From CAYMLL01 sp964390645 (GTDB lineage: Bacteria > Planctomycetota > UBA8108): a DNA stretch of 12,590 nucleotides. Positions 1 to 7,189 of the stretch are shown piece after piece. Within the stretch, counting starts at the first letter, position 1; each line of letters begins with the position of its first letter. Below the pieces are notes generated by a model that had not been told where the DNA came from, searched no databases, and saw nothing but the letters and a program-made list of their open reading frames with translations. The translations under genes and the position numbers were made by a program. The DNA lies in the NCBI GenBank assembly GCA_964390645.1, contig CAYMLL010000236.1, positions 1 through 12,590 of the forward strand, given 5' to 3'.

Positions 1-1295
1 TGCGCGATTCGAGCGACCATGGTGAAGTCGCCGGACACTTCCCTGTAGGCGTACTCGAACTGGTCGCCCTCCTGCCAGATGTCGGTGCCGCCGCCGGTGA
101 TCGTGTAGGACTCGTCGGCGGGGTCGTAGACCGACGTGCCGTCGATGCACGGGGATCCGACTCCGTGCGCGTAATCGAGGATTCCGATACCCGCTCCCGT
201 GCTGACATTGATTTCGCTCGGGCACGCGATTCCACCGCACCGCGTCGGGAAGTTGACGCCGGAGATGAGGTTCGCGCCGTCGTGACCCGTCACGACGGCC
301 GTGCCGTCACCGCGCAGCCCGTAGCTGACGCCGGCATCGACCGCTTCCCGGGTCAGGCCGTCCCAGGTGATCTCGCCGCCGCCTGCCGCGAATGCTGCCA
401 GCTGACCACCACCGGTTATGTCGACCACCTCCACCGGCCCTCGCACCGTCTCGACGAGAGTCACCGCGGGCCCGTCGCTGCCGTCACCCTGGAGAGTGAC
501 CGTGGCGTCTCCTCCGGTGGCGCACCGGGAGATTGCTTCCTCGACGCTTCGGCTCACGGAGGCGGGGGGCAGGATCAGAGCGTCGAGCTCGTCGAACCCG
601 AAATCGAAGTCCGGATCTTCCTCGGTGATGACGGTGCCGTCTTGCTGCTGCAGGCGCAGACGAAAGCCCCATCCAAAGGTCCCTTGCCAGACGAGCACGC
701 GGATCGTGTTCTTCCCGGGGAGGAGGAGTGCGGGGCTGATCTCGGCGCAGCCGGCGTTCGTTCCCCGGCAAATCGAGAGGTTTTGCACCAGGGAGCTGTT
801 CACCCAGACCTGGACGGAGTCGTCGCTCGCGTTGCAGACGTCGACGATGATCGGCTCGTCGCCCTCGTAGGTCACATACGTCACGGCGACGGCCATCACG
901 TTCGGCTCGGCGGGGACGCCCTGGACGGCCGCGACCTGGGTGATATCGACCAGGTCGCCGTCGAAGAAACCCAGGAGCTCCAGGCTGGTCCACGCCGGCT
1001 CCTCGTCGGGACCGTTCCACCCGGCGCTCGCAGCAGCGGCGAAGTCGATCTCTGGCTCTTCTCCCTCGTGAGGTGTGATCGTCGCGATGTCGAGCGGGGC
1101 GATCCAGTTGTCGAGCATGGCGTCTCCCCCGCCCCCTCCGCAGCCGTTCGGGTTGCCGAGCGGACCGAGGAAAAGCCAGTCGTGATCCTGAATCCAGCCG
1201 TCTGGCGACTGGGAGCAGAGCGGAGAAACAGAGAGGAGGGCGATAGCCAGGCCGCCGAGGCCGCGCGACACTTGCTGCAGAGGTGCACGGAGCAT
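1..1295 (-). CDS. Secreted multi-module beta-sandwich protein, C-terminus off the window
   Basis: The frame stays open for 431 codons from ATG at 1295 to the window edge, so the 3' end is missing. The start is set by a strong ribosome binding site (AAGGAG at 1301-1306, 5-base spacer). Residues 1-28 look like a Sec signal peptide (hydrophobic GLGGLAIALLSVSPLC), followed by a DWLFLGPLGNPNGCGGGG segment. Three modules are visible. A beta-sandwich of about 130-216 contains VCNASDDSVQVWVN and LVWQGTFGWGFRLRL. A fibronectin-like stretch lies at about 241-337. A concanavalin A/laminin G-like module starts near 396 (YTITGGGTDIW, EYAYREVSGDFTMVARI). I have seen similar arrangements in large exported proteins of Planctomycetota and related bacteria. 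The paired cysteines suit an oxidising compartment. Role unknown; carbohydrate or surface binding is an inference. Coding and secretion are well supported, function is not. Confidence 0.85.
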   Translation of the reverse strand, partial: MLRAPLQQVSRGLGGLAIALLSVSPLCSQSPDGWIQDHDWLFLGPLGNPNGCGGGGGDAMLDNWIAPLDIATITPHEGEEPEIDFAAAASAGWNGPDEEPAWTSLELLGFFDGDLVDITQVAAVQGVPAEPNVMAVAVTYVTYEGDEPIIVDVCNASDDSVQVWVNSSLVQNLSICRGTNAGCAEISPALLLPGKNTIRVLVWQGTFGWGFRLRLQQQDGTVITEEDPDFDFGFDELDALILPPASVSRSVEEAISRCATGGDATVTLQGDGSDGPAVTLVETVRGPVEVVDITGGGQLAAFAAGGGEITWDGLTREAVDAGVSYGLRGDGTAVVTGHDGANLISGVNFPTRCGGIACPSEINVSTGAGIGILDYAHGVGSPCIDGTSVYDPADESYTITGGGTDIWQEGDQFEYAYREVSGDFTMVARIA

Positions 1296-1834
1296 GATCT
1301 CTCCTTCCATACCCGAGGCTCGAGTCGGCCGGACCACGACACCGATCGCTGGCGGGCTCCGTGCGGACTCCGTTGTGAAGAAGAACGACCCTTTCGTCAC
1401 CACAATCGCCCTGCTCCTACAATACGCTCCGGCGGCCGGTGCCGGTACTGGAAAACCTTGCTTCGCTTCGGACGATCGGCACGACGGGGAAGCGGAAGCC
1501 CGGTAGGTTCCTTACCCTACGGGCGTCACCGGCTCGAGAGCCGTCGAACCGGCCCTCTCCCCACGGCACTCGGTCGCCAGGTCCGTCAATCCGTCACGGC
1601 CGGCGTGCGCGAGCGGCAGAAGATCACTCCCGAGACCCTGCGCGTGGACGTGAACGCGGGGGAGTCGAACACCTCGAGCGCGAGCGTCGGTTCAGGACGG
1701 GGCGCAGAGGTGCCACTCGAGGCTGACGGCGGCGGATCGATTCGCCGGCAGGCGCGACCCGTCCAGGAGCCGTCCTCGCGTGTCAACAACCTACCGCGTC
1801 TCGAAGCCGACCGCCGCGGACACGGTCAACCGTC
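1296..1834. other. Intergenic region without a convincing gene
   Basis: This 539-base stretch lies between the thiolase stop and the start of the secreted protein, both on the minus strand. Short open frames exist on both strands, but none combines a good start, a ribosome binding site and protein-like composition. It should hold the 3' end of the thiolase transcript and the promoter of the secreted gene. I could not identify a convincing -35/-10 pair. Two short hairpins are visible, at 1503-1520 and 1530-1543. Confidence 0.5.
1503..1543. repeat. Two adjacent short inverted repeats
   Basis: GTAGG at 1503-1507 can pair with CCTAC at 1516-1520 (5 bp stem, 8-base loop). CGGCT at 1530-1534 can pair with AGCCG at 1539-1543 around the loop CGAG. 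Neither is followed by a T-run on either strand, so calling them a terminator is not justified. They are recorded as the only evident structure between the two minus-strand genes. Confidence 0.25.
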
Positions 1835-3028
1835 CTACGCAACCAGCTCGAAGAGTCCCGCCGCTCCCTGTCCACCTCCGACGCACATCGTGACCACACC
1901 GTAGCGCACCTGGCGGCGTTGCATCTCGTTGGCCAGTGTTCCCACCATCCGCGAGCCGGTCATGCCGAACGGGTGCCCGATGGAGATGGAGCCTCCGTTG
2001 ACGTTGAGCTTCTCCTGATCGATGCCCAGCGTGTCCCGGCAGTAAAGCACCTGGACAGCGAACGCCTCGTTGAGCTCCCACAGATCGATGTCGCCGACCT
2101 CGAGGCCATGCCGCTTCAGCAGCTTGGGCACGGCGAACACGGGGCCGATGCCCATCTCGTCCGGCTCGCAGCCTGCGACAGCGAATCCGCGGAAGGTGAT
2201 GAGAGGCTTGATCCCGAGTCCGTCGGCACGCTCACGCGACATCAGCAGCGTCGCAGAGGCGCCGTCGGACAGCTGGGACGAGTTGCCGGCGGTGACGGAG
2301 CCCTGTCCGCTGTCAGGATCGAAGTAGGGCTTGAGTCCGGACAGACCTTCGAGCGTGGTCGTCGGACGATTGCATTCGTCGGCGCTGATGTGATGCTGCT
2401 GCTCGTCGGCGATCTTCCTGGTTTCCTTGTCGATGATGCCGCGGGTCACCTCCATCGGCATGATCTCGGCATCGAAGAAGCCTTCCTCCTGCGCGCGCGC
2501 GGTACGCTGCTGGCTCGCCAACGAGAACTCGTCTTGCGCCTCACGGCTGACGTTGTAGCGCTTGGCCACGACCTCGGCCGTGTCTCCCATGGCCATGTAG
2601 AGGCCCGGACACTCTTCGGACACCCAGGGGTTTCGATCCGACTCGTCTCCCGGTTTCAGCATGGTGATGGACTCCACACCACCGCCGATGGCTGCGTCCG
2701 CGCCCTCCTGGAGGATTTGATGCGCTGCCATGGCCACCGACTGCAATCCGGACGAGCAGAACCGGTTGACGGTGGTTGCGGCGATGGACCTGGGGAAACC
2801 GGCGCGAATGGCCGCCACGCGGGCAACGTTGGAGCCCTGCTTGCCAGCCGGATTGGCACAACCCGCGATGACGTCCTCGATCTCGTCCTGGCTCAGCTGC
2901 GGCACTTTCTCGGTGACATGGGTCAGGCATCGAGCGAGCAGGTCATCCGGCCGCGTCAAGTTGAATGATCCGCGGAAGGACTTTGCCAGCGGTGTTCTGG
3001 AGCTGGCGACGACAACGGCTTCTCTCAT
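1835..3028 (-). CDS. Thiolase (acetyl-CoA C-acyltransferase family)
   Basis: A complete 397-aa thiolase, the usual length for degradative and biosynthetic thiolases. The nucleophile is Cys91 in NRFCSSGLQS. The NEAF loop is at 320-323, the active-site His is His352 in GHPFGMTGSR, and the second Cys is Cys382 in CVGGGQGAAG, so it should be active. It would cleave a 3-ketoacyl-CoA with CoA or run the reverse condensation, in the cytoplasm. The GHPFGMTG form differs from the common GHPLGASG and fits FadA-like enzymes acting on longer or unusual acyl chains; this is an inference. ATG at 3028 is preceded by GAAGGA (3037-3042 on the plus strand) with an 8-base spacer. It stands alone, transcribed away from the acyl-CoA cluster on the right, and is the only thiolase in the window with the full catalytic set. 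Exact chain-length specificity cannot be read. Confidence 0.95.
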   Translation of the reverse strand: MREAVVVASSRTPLAKSFRGSFNLTRPDDLLARCLTHVTEKVPQLSQDEIEDVIAGCANPAGKQGSNVARVAAIRAGFPRSIAATTVNRFCSSGLQSVAMAAHQILQEGADAAIGGGVESITMLKPGDESDRNPWVSEECPGLYMAMGDTAEVVAKRYNVSREAQDEFSLASQQRTARAQEEGFFDAEIMPMEVTRGIIDKETRKIADEQQHHISADECNRPTTTLEGLSGLKPYFDPDSGQGSVTAGNSSQLSDGASATLLMSRERADGLGIKPLITFRGFAVAGCEPDEMGIGPVFAVPKLLKRHGLEVGDIDLWELNEAFAVQVLYCRDTLGIDQEKLNVNGGSISIGHPFGMTGSRMVGTLANEMQRRQVRYGVVTMCVGGGQGAAGLFELVA

Positions 3029-3149
3029 GATTCGGGTCCTTCGACTTTGCTCTGGATCTTCCGTGTGGAGTCTTCAGCCCGGACTCTTCACGAGCATCCG
3101 GTCTCGAGAACGAGGAGACATGAGCTCGGCAAGGCGCGGCGGCCGTCCT

Positions 3150-3212
3150 GCCCGCAGGCGGGCGCTTCACCCGTTGAGGACCGAAGCCGCTGTCACATTG
3201 CCGCCCAGGCGG
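3150..3212. repeat. Two GC-rich hairpins upstream of the thiolase
   Basis: GCCCG and CGGGC flank CAGG at 3150-3163, and CCGCC and GGCGG flank CA at 3201-3212. The stems are perfect but only 5 bp, and the second loop is too tight to form without opening a pair. The shared CCCAGG/CGCAGG plus GCGG elements make them look alike, but two copies do not prove a repeat family. No T-run follows either one. Confidence 0.25.
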
Positions 3213-3258
3213 AGTAAGTGCTGGTTCGTGGCAGGTGGACCGCTGGTAGCTCGGGCTA

Positions 3259-3287
3259 AGTCTTCAGTTTTCGGTGGTGGGTGTCAA
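3259..3287 (-). promoter_or_regulatory. Weak candidate sigma-70-type promoter facing the thiolase
   Basis: On the minus strand a perfect TTGACA (plus-strand TGTCAA, 3282-3287) is followed after 17 bases by AAGACT (plus-strand AGTCTT, 3259-3264), which matches only 3 of 6 consensus -10 positions. It would give a leader of a little over 200 bases before the thiolase ATG at 3028. The perfect -35 and ideal spacing are the support; the poor -10 and long leader argue against it. Confidence 0.25.
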
Positions 3288-3421
3288 GGCGGTTGTCCCC
3301 GGAACGGAAACAGCGCGCTGTCGGTTGATGCGCGTCTCGTCGGGGTTCAGGATCGACGTCGTGGGACCCGGTCACCGGGCGACGACGACGACGGCGGCGG
3401 GCTTGCAGTGGACACGGTCTT

Positions 3422-3700
3422 TCACTCGAGCAGTCGACCGACCGCGTCGTCCTCGTGATCCGGGTCGTGACGGACCTTCCCGGTGTGCTCTCCTGCCGCG
3501 GAGGGAGGTGCCGGCTCCCTGCTGTCGGTACGTTCGATCTCGATGGGACTGATTCCGGTCCGCGCGGGACCGGTGGCGCGGTGATCCCGATCGGCGATGA
3601 CGTCATGCGGTTCCGTCCGCGGATTCGAGAGGAGCTTCCGCGCAGTCGGGCCGAGCGACTCGAGCAGATCGTGTCCGTGGAAGTGCACCGTCCACTTCAT
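3422..3700 (-). CDS. Small hypothetical protein, 92 aa
   Basis: A 92-aa reading frame starting MKWTVHFHGHDLLESLG and ending DDAVGRLLE. The main support is its start: GGAAGGGA lies directly upstream (plus-strand 3705-3712) with a 4-6 base spacer, as good as those of the confident genes here. Codon third positions are mostly G or C. The N-terminal third looks like a folded strand-helix unit; from about residue 30 the chain is polar, rich in Asp, Glu, Arg, His and Pro, and probably flexible. There is no signal peptide, membrane segment or recognisable domain. A faint thought of a hibernation-factor (HPF/RaiA)-like start could not be backed by any motif. The plus-strand frame opposite has similar base bias but no start signal. 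I do not recognise the gene. Confidence 0.45.
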   Translation of the reverse strand: MKWTVHFHGHDLLESLGPTARKLLSNPRTEPHDVIADRDHRATGPARTGISPIEIERTDSREPAPPSAAGEHTGKVRHDPDHEDDAVGRLLE

Positions 3701-3944
3701 CGGGTCCCTTCCGGTCGCCGCCTCGCCGATCCGGCACACGCCCCCGTCGAGATCACTCCGACCTGTCGGATGCCGTCCTGGTCATCACCGGGGCTTCTCT
3801 GCCGAGGAGGCTGGTGCGGTCTCGTGGAACCGAGGATCGGACGCAGCGAGGCCTGCAGATGGTGCTGGGCCACGTCGTGGGGTGTCCGGCAGCTTTCCGG
3901 ATGCTCGAGACAGTCGTCTGCTTCGTCGCCGGAGTCGGCCGTTG

Positions 3945-4094
3945 ATGTCGGGAGCGCGGCTGGTCTCCGTCCCCATGGTGCGCGCGCTGATCGAAGAGAA
4001 GATGCTGGGGGATCATCTTCTCATGAAGTACCATCTCCCCCGCTTTCATGGTTCGCAACGGCAAGCGTCCGGCAAGAATCGAGAGGGATCTTGA
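3945..4094 (+). CDS. Possible 49-aa ORF overlapping the cytochrome start
   Basis: An ORF of 49 codons (MSGARLVSVPMVRALIEEKM...) ends with TGA at 4092-4094, overlapping the TTG proposed as the cytochrome start at 4091. The overlap of stop and start is the usual layout of translational coupling. GGAG at 3931-3934 lies 10 bases before the ATG, a loose fit. Residues 11-32 could form an amphipathic helix and the tail is basic and polar. A passing likeness to the IS66 transposase region (K-Y-x-LP...RQ) is too weak to use. It could be a leader ORF, a remnant or chance; no function is claimed. Confidence 0.3.
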   Translation: MSGARLVSVPMVRALIEEKMLGDHLLMKYHLPRFHGSQRQASGKNREGS

Positions 4095-6262
4095 TCGCCC
4101 GTCTGGCAACTTCTCTGGTGCTCGGCTTGGTGACAATCTGCACGGGTTCGCCGGCGTCCCTTGCTGCAGAGACCGGGCTACGTCTGGTCCTTGAATCGCG
4201 AACGGGAGTGGCCGGAGAACCCGCACGCGATGCGCGGCTGGCAAGACTCCTCGCCCTCCAGGTCGCTCGCAACGAGTCGCCGACCCCGTTCCTGCCCGCG
4301 GGTCCCTTTGTTGCCGTCTTCGAGGGATTCATCGAGGTGGATTTTCTCGATGATTACACCTTCCATCTCGAGGGGCGCGGCCGTGCGCGGCTCGAGATCG
4401 CCGGTGAGCTCGTGCTTCAGGGGAACGGAGATCTCTCGAAGGTGAAGCCACGAACCGTGGAGCTCGAGGAGGGCCCTCGTCCGATCGTTCTTCGCTACGA
4501 GAGTACGGATGACGGGTCCGGCGATGTACGCGTCGAATGGTCCTGCATCGACTTCGAACGCGGACCCGTCTCTCCTGCGCTCTTGCGGTACGACGGCAAG
4601 CACGAGCTTCTTCAACGCGGCATCTCCCTGCGTAGAGGACGTGAGCTTTTCGCGAGGCGCCGGTGTCTCTCCTGCCACGCGTCACCGTCGAGCGGAAAGT
4701 TCACGATGCCGGAGCTCGCGGGAGGTGTGCCGAGCTTCATGGGCATCGGCGGGCGCCTTCGGGCGGGATGGATCGCGGACTGGATCCTGGCACCTCGAGG
4801 TCAGCGACCCGAGGCGGTCATGCCGGCCGTGCTGGTCGGAACGGAGACCGAGCAGACGAAGAACGCGGCGGATCTCGCGGCGTTCCTCGCCCGGCTGGGA
4901 GCCGACAGGTCTGCGGTGCGGGCTCCGACCCGCGCGGGCGACTCGAAGAAGGGCGAGGAGCTCTTCGCGAGCATCGGTTGCGACGCCTGTCACCGCCTGG
5001 GCAAGCCGGAGGCGGAGCCGAAGGCGGCTCGGCAGCGTGTGATGCTGGATCATGTCGCGAAGAAATGGAAGCCTGCTGCGCTCGCGCGCTTTCTACGGGA
5101 GCCCGCTGCGCACTGGCCGACGATTCGCATGCCGGATCTCGGGTTGAGCGTCGAGGAGGCCGGCGACCTCGCTGCATGGCTGCTCTCGAGAACCTCCTCG
5201 TCTGCATCAGGCTCGGGTTCGAAGCGACTCGAGGCCGACGCCGAGCGCGGTCGTGAGTTGCTCCAGACTTCCGGCTGCCTGGGCTGCCACGAACCGGGGG
5301 ATGGTAGCCCTGAAAGCGTCGGGCTCGAGAATCGACGGTCGGCGCCCGAGCTCGCGAGCTTGCGGGAATCGAAACTGCGCTCCGGGTGCCTGGCGACGGA
5401 CTCGGGAGCTCGGGGCGGCGCACCGGACTTCGCTCTGGAGCCCGGCGATCTCCAGGCGCTTCGCCTGTTTCTCGCGCATGGAGTGGCTTCGCTCCAGCAG
5501 AGCGTCGCCGTGGAGTATGCCGAGCGAACCATCTCCCGCCTGCGCTGCCGTGGTTGTCACCAACGTGATGGCAAGGTGGACCTCTGGACGGAGATCCAGG
5601 CGGCGTCCTACCGCAAGGGCGATTCCGCGTCCGGCCGCTCGTCTCCCGGTCTGCCTCTCGAGCTGCTCGGTGGTGGGGTGCTTGCCCACAGGCGTCCGCT
5701 GCTCACCTGGACCGGGGAGAAGCTGCGCCCGTCGTGGCTGGTGGCTTTTCTCGCCAATCCTCGTGGCCTCGCGGCTCGCCCGTGGCTCGACGAGCGCATG
5801 CCGCTCTTTCGATTCGATACGAAGCTGCTGGCGCGTGGGCTCGCGGACGGACATGGGATGCCACCTCTCTCCGACAAGCCGGTCACGCCGGAACCAGGGA
5901 GGGGCGACGCGGCGGTCGGCGGGAAGCTCGTGGCGATCGAGGGAGGTTTCTCGTGCGTCAACTGTCACGCCCTCGCCGGGGAGCCGGCGAAGGCGGTCTC
6001 GGCCGTCGATGCGCGCGCTCCCGACCTCGCGAGCGCTCCTGCTCGCCTGCGAAAGGACTTCTTCTTCCGCTGGCTGCTCGACCCTCAGAGCGTCCGGGTC
6101 GGAACGAAGATGCCACAGTTCGCCTCCCAGGGAGTCTCCGTGCTGGACCAGTACTACGGCGGCGACGGGGTGCGGCAGTTCGATGCCATCTGGAAGTATC
6201 TGGTGGAGAAGTCGAGTGATCTGCCGTCGACCCCGAGGCGAGACTCGCTGCCGAAGAGGTAG
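4091..6262 (+). CDS. Exported five-haem c-type cytochrome with PA14-like domain
   Basis: The proposed product is 723 aa from TTG at 4091, the only in-frame start immediately before a signal peptide (IARLATSLVLGLVTICTGSPASLAA, residues 2-26); GAGAGGG lies 3 bases upstream. The frame is open further upstream, but that part is not protein-like. Residues 72-167 resemble a PA14-type beta module (FEGFIEVDFLDDYTF, then RPIVLRYES). Five CXXCH haem sites follow: CLSCH 192-196, CDACH 297-301, CLGCH 396-400, CRGCH 486-490 and CVNCH 622-626. Likely distal Met ligands sit in MP motifs at 244, 347, 570 and 674; the third module shows none. Such tandem cytochromes with a PA14 domain occur in Planctomycetota-like bacteria. 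It should carry electrons in the periplasm; its partner is unknown. Haem attachment would need a Ccm or Ccs system, not seen here. Confidence 0.9.
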   Translation: MIARLATSLVLGLVTICTGSPASLAAETGLRLVLESRTGVAGEPARDARLARLLALQVARNESPTPFLPAGPFVAVFEGFIEVDFLDDYTFHLEGRGRARLEIAGELVLQGNGDLSKVKPRTVELEEGPRPIVLRYESTDDGSGDVRVEWSCIDFERGPVSPALLRYDGKHELLQRGISLRRGRELFARRRCLSCHASPSSGKFTMPELAGGVPSFMGIGGRLRAGWIADWILAPRGQRPEAVMPAVLVGTETEQTKNAADLAAFLARLGADRSAVRAPTRAGDSKKGEELFASIGCDACHRLGKPEAEPKAARQRVMLDHVAKKWKPAALARFLREPAAHWPTIRMPDLGLSVEEAGDLAAWLLSRTSSSASGSGSKRLEADAERGRELLQTSGCLGCHEPGDGSPESVGLENRRSAPELASLRESKLRSGCLATDSGARGGAPDFALEPGDLQALRLFLAHGVASLQQSVAVEYAERTISRLRCRGCHQRDGKVDLWTEIQAASYRKGDSASGRSSPGLPLELLGGGVLAHRRPLLTWTGEKLRPSWLVAFLANPRGLAARPWLDERMPLFRFDTKLLARGLADGHGMPPLSDKPVTPEPGRGDAAVGGKLVAIEGGFSCVNCHALAGEPAKAVSAVDARAPDLASAPARLRKDFFFRWLLDPQSVRVGTKMPQFASQGVSVLDQYYGGDGVRQFDAIWKYLVEKSSDLPSTPRRDSLPKR

Positions 6263-6278
6263 AGCCGGAGGTCGCAGC

Positions 6279-6378
6279 NNNNNNNNNNNNNNNNNNNNNN
6301 NNNNNNNNNNNNNNNNNNNNNNNNNNNNNNNNNNNNNNNNNNNNNNNNNNNNNNNNNNNNNNNNNNNNNNNNNNNNNN
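6279..6378. other. Assembly gap, exactly 100 N
   Basis: A run of exactly 100 N, the conventional placeholder for a scaffold gap of unknown size. The cytochrome stop lies 16 bases before it and the crotonase start 3 bases after it. Real sequence, possibly including whole genes and the promoter and ribosome binding site of the downstream cluster, may be missing. Gene adjacency across this point should not be used as functional evidence. Confidence 0.98.
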
Positions 6379-6381
6379 CGG

Positions 6382-7179
6382 ATGAGTGACTTGCAGACCG
6401 AAGTGGATGGTCCGATCGCCTACGGGACCTTCAACCGGCCCGAGGCCCGCAACGCGCTGTCGGGGGACATGCGGCAGCAGATGTTCGAGTTCTTGAAGCA
6501 GGTGGAGCACGATTCCGCCGTGCGGTGTGTCGTGTTCCGCGGCGCAGGTGAGCACTTCATGGCCGGGGGCGACGTGAAACGGTTCGCCGAGATCGTGCGG
6601 GAATCGTCTGCGCAGCAGAGGAGAGAGCAGTTCGAGGCGCGAATCCACGCGCTGCACCCGCTGGTCTTCCTCATGCGTCGACTTCGCAAGCCGATCGTCG
6701 CCAGCGTCCAGGGGGCCACCGCCGGCTTCGGCCTCAGCTTCGTGCTGGCCTGTGATCTGGCCATCGCGGCCGACGATGCCTTCTTCATGCCCGGTTACAT
6801 CAGGATCGGGGCCAATCCGGACGGCTCGGGCACCTATTTTCTGCCGCGGACGGTGGGTATGAAGAAGGCCATGGAGATTCTCATGCTGGGCGATCGTTTT
6901 GATGCCGCCACGGCGTCACGACTCGGTATCGTCAATCGCGTCGTACCCGTCGACGATCTTGCCGCAGAGACGCAGGAGCTGGCTCAGCGGCTGGCTTCCG
7001 GTCCGACACATGCGATCGCCAACACGAAGGAGCTGCTGAACGCCTCGCTGGGCAACACCCTGGAGACGCAACTGGCCAGCGAAGCCGTCTCCTTCTCCGA
7101 GTGCGCGGCGACCGATGACTGGGCAGAGGGTGTCACCGCGTTCGCAGAGAAGAGGAAGCCCGTTTTTCGCGGCGAGTAG
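6382..7179 (+). CDS. Crotonase-fold acyl-CoA enzyme, probably isomerase rather than hydratase
   Basis: A 265-aa enoyl-CoA hydratase/isomerase family protein of normal length. Family landmarks are FNRPEARNAL (17-26), the oxyanion-hole segments MAGGD (60-64) and GATAGFGL (111-118), and LGIVNRVVP (181-189). By eye, both catalytic glutamates of mammalian enoyl-CoA hydratase are absent: the first aligns with Ser119 and the second with Gly138 or Tyr139. Asp147 in NPDGSGTYFLPR instead sits where PaaG-type ring isomerases carry their acidic residue, and near the nucleophilic Asp of 4-chlorobenzoyl-CoA dehalogenase. Double-bond or ring isomerisation of an acyl-CoA is therefore more likely than simple hydration; this is an inference. 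The ATG lies 3 bases after the assembly gap, so its ribosome binding site is hidden and an upstream start cannot be excluded. Ten bases separate it from the next gene, suggesting co-transcription. Confidence 0.9.
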   Translation: MSDLQTEVDGPIAYGTFNRPEARNALSGDMRQQMFEFLKQVEHDSAVRCVVFRGAGEHFMAGGDVKRFAEIVRESSAQQRREQFEARIHALHPLVFLMRRLRKPIVASVQGATAGFGLSFVLACDLAIAADDAFFMPGYIRIGANPDGSGTYFLPRTVGMKKAMEILMLGDRFDAATASRLGIVNRVVPVDDLAAETQELAQRLASGPTHAIANTKELLNASLGNTLETQLASEAVSFSECAATDDWAEGVTAFAEKRKPVFRGE

Positions 7180-7189
7180 CACGGTCGTC

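Larger units (their letters stand above)
3029..3421. other. Region without a clear gene, upstream of the thiolase
   Basis: This 393-base stretch lies between the thiolase start and the stop of the small 92-aa gene, both on the minus strand. Open frames here are Arg- or Thr-rich and look like chance openings in GC-rich DNA. It contains two short GC hairpins (3150-3163 and 3201-3212) and a weak minus-strand promoter candidate at 3259-3287. The thiolase leader probably lies here. Confidence 0.45.

Noticed and set aside
165..1904. Plus-strand open frame of 579 codons
   Set aside because: It lies opposite the secreted protein and the thiolase end, is Arg-rich without domain-like passages, and has no ribosome binding site. 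The minus strand carries recognisable modules and a strong start signal.
1919..2968. Plus-strand open frame of 349 codons
   Set aside because: It is the antisense of the thiolase, whose catalytic motifs are unmistakable on the minus strand.
3235..3300. tRNA-like segment (GGTAGCTCGGGC)
   Set aside because: No matching D stem, anticodon stem or TTC-containing T arm could be folded around it.
3455..4090. Upstream extension of the cytochrome frame from GTG 3455
   Set aside because: It would place the signal peptide more than 200 residues inside the protein, has no ribosome binding site and overlaps the better supported 92-aa minus-strand gene.
3945..4094. IS66 transposase remnant
   Set aside because: The K-Y-x-LP...RQ likeness covers about 20 residues and needs gaps. 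No other transposase part, terminal inverted repeat or target duplication was seen nearby.
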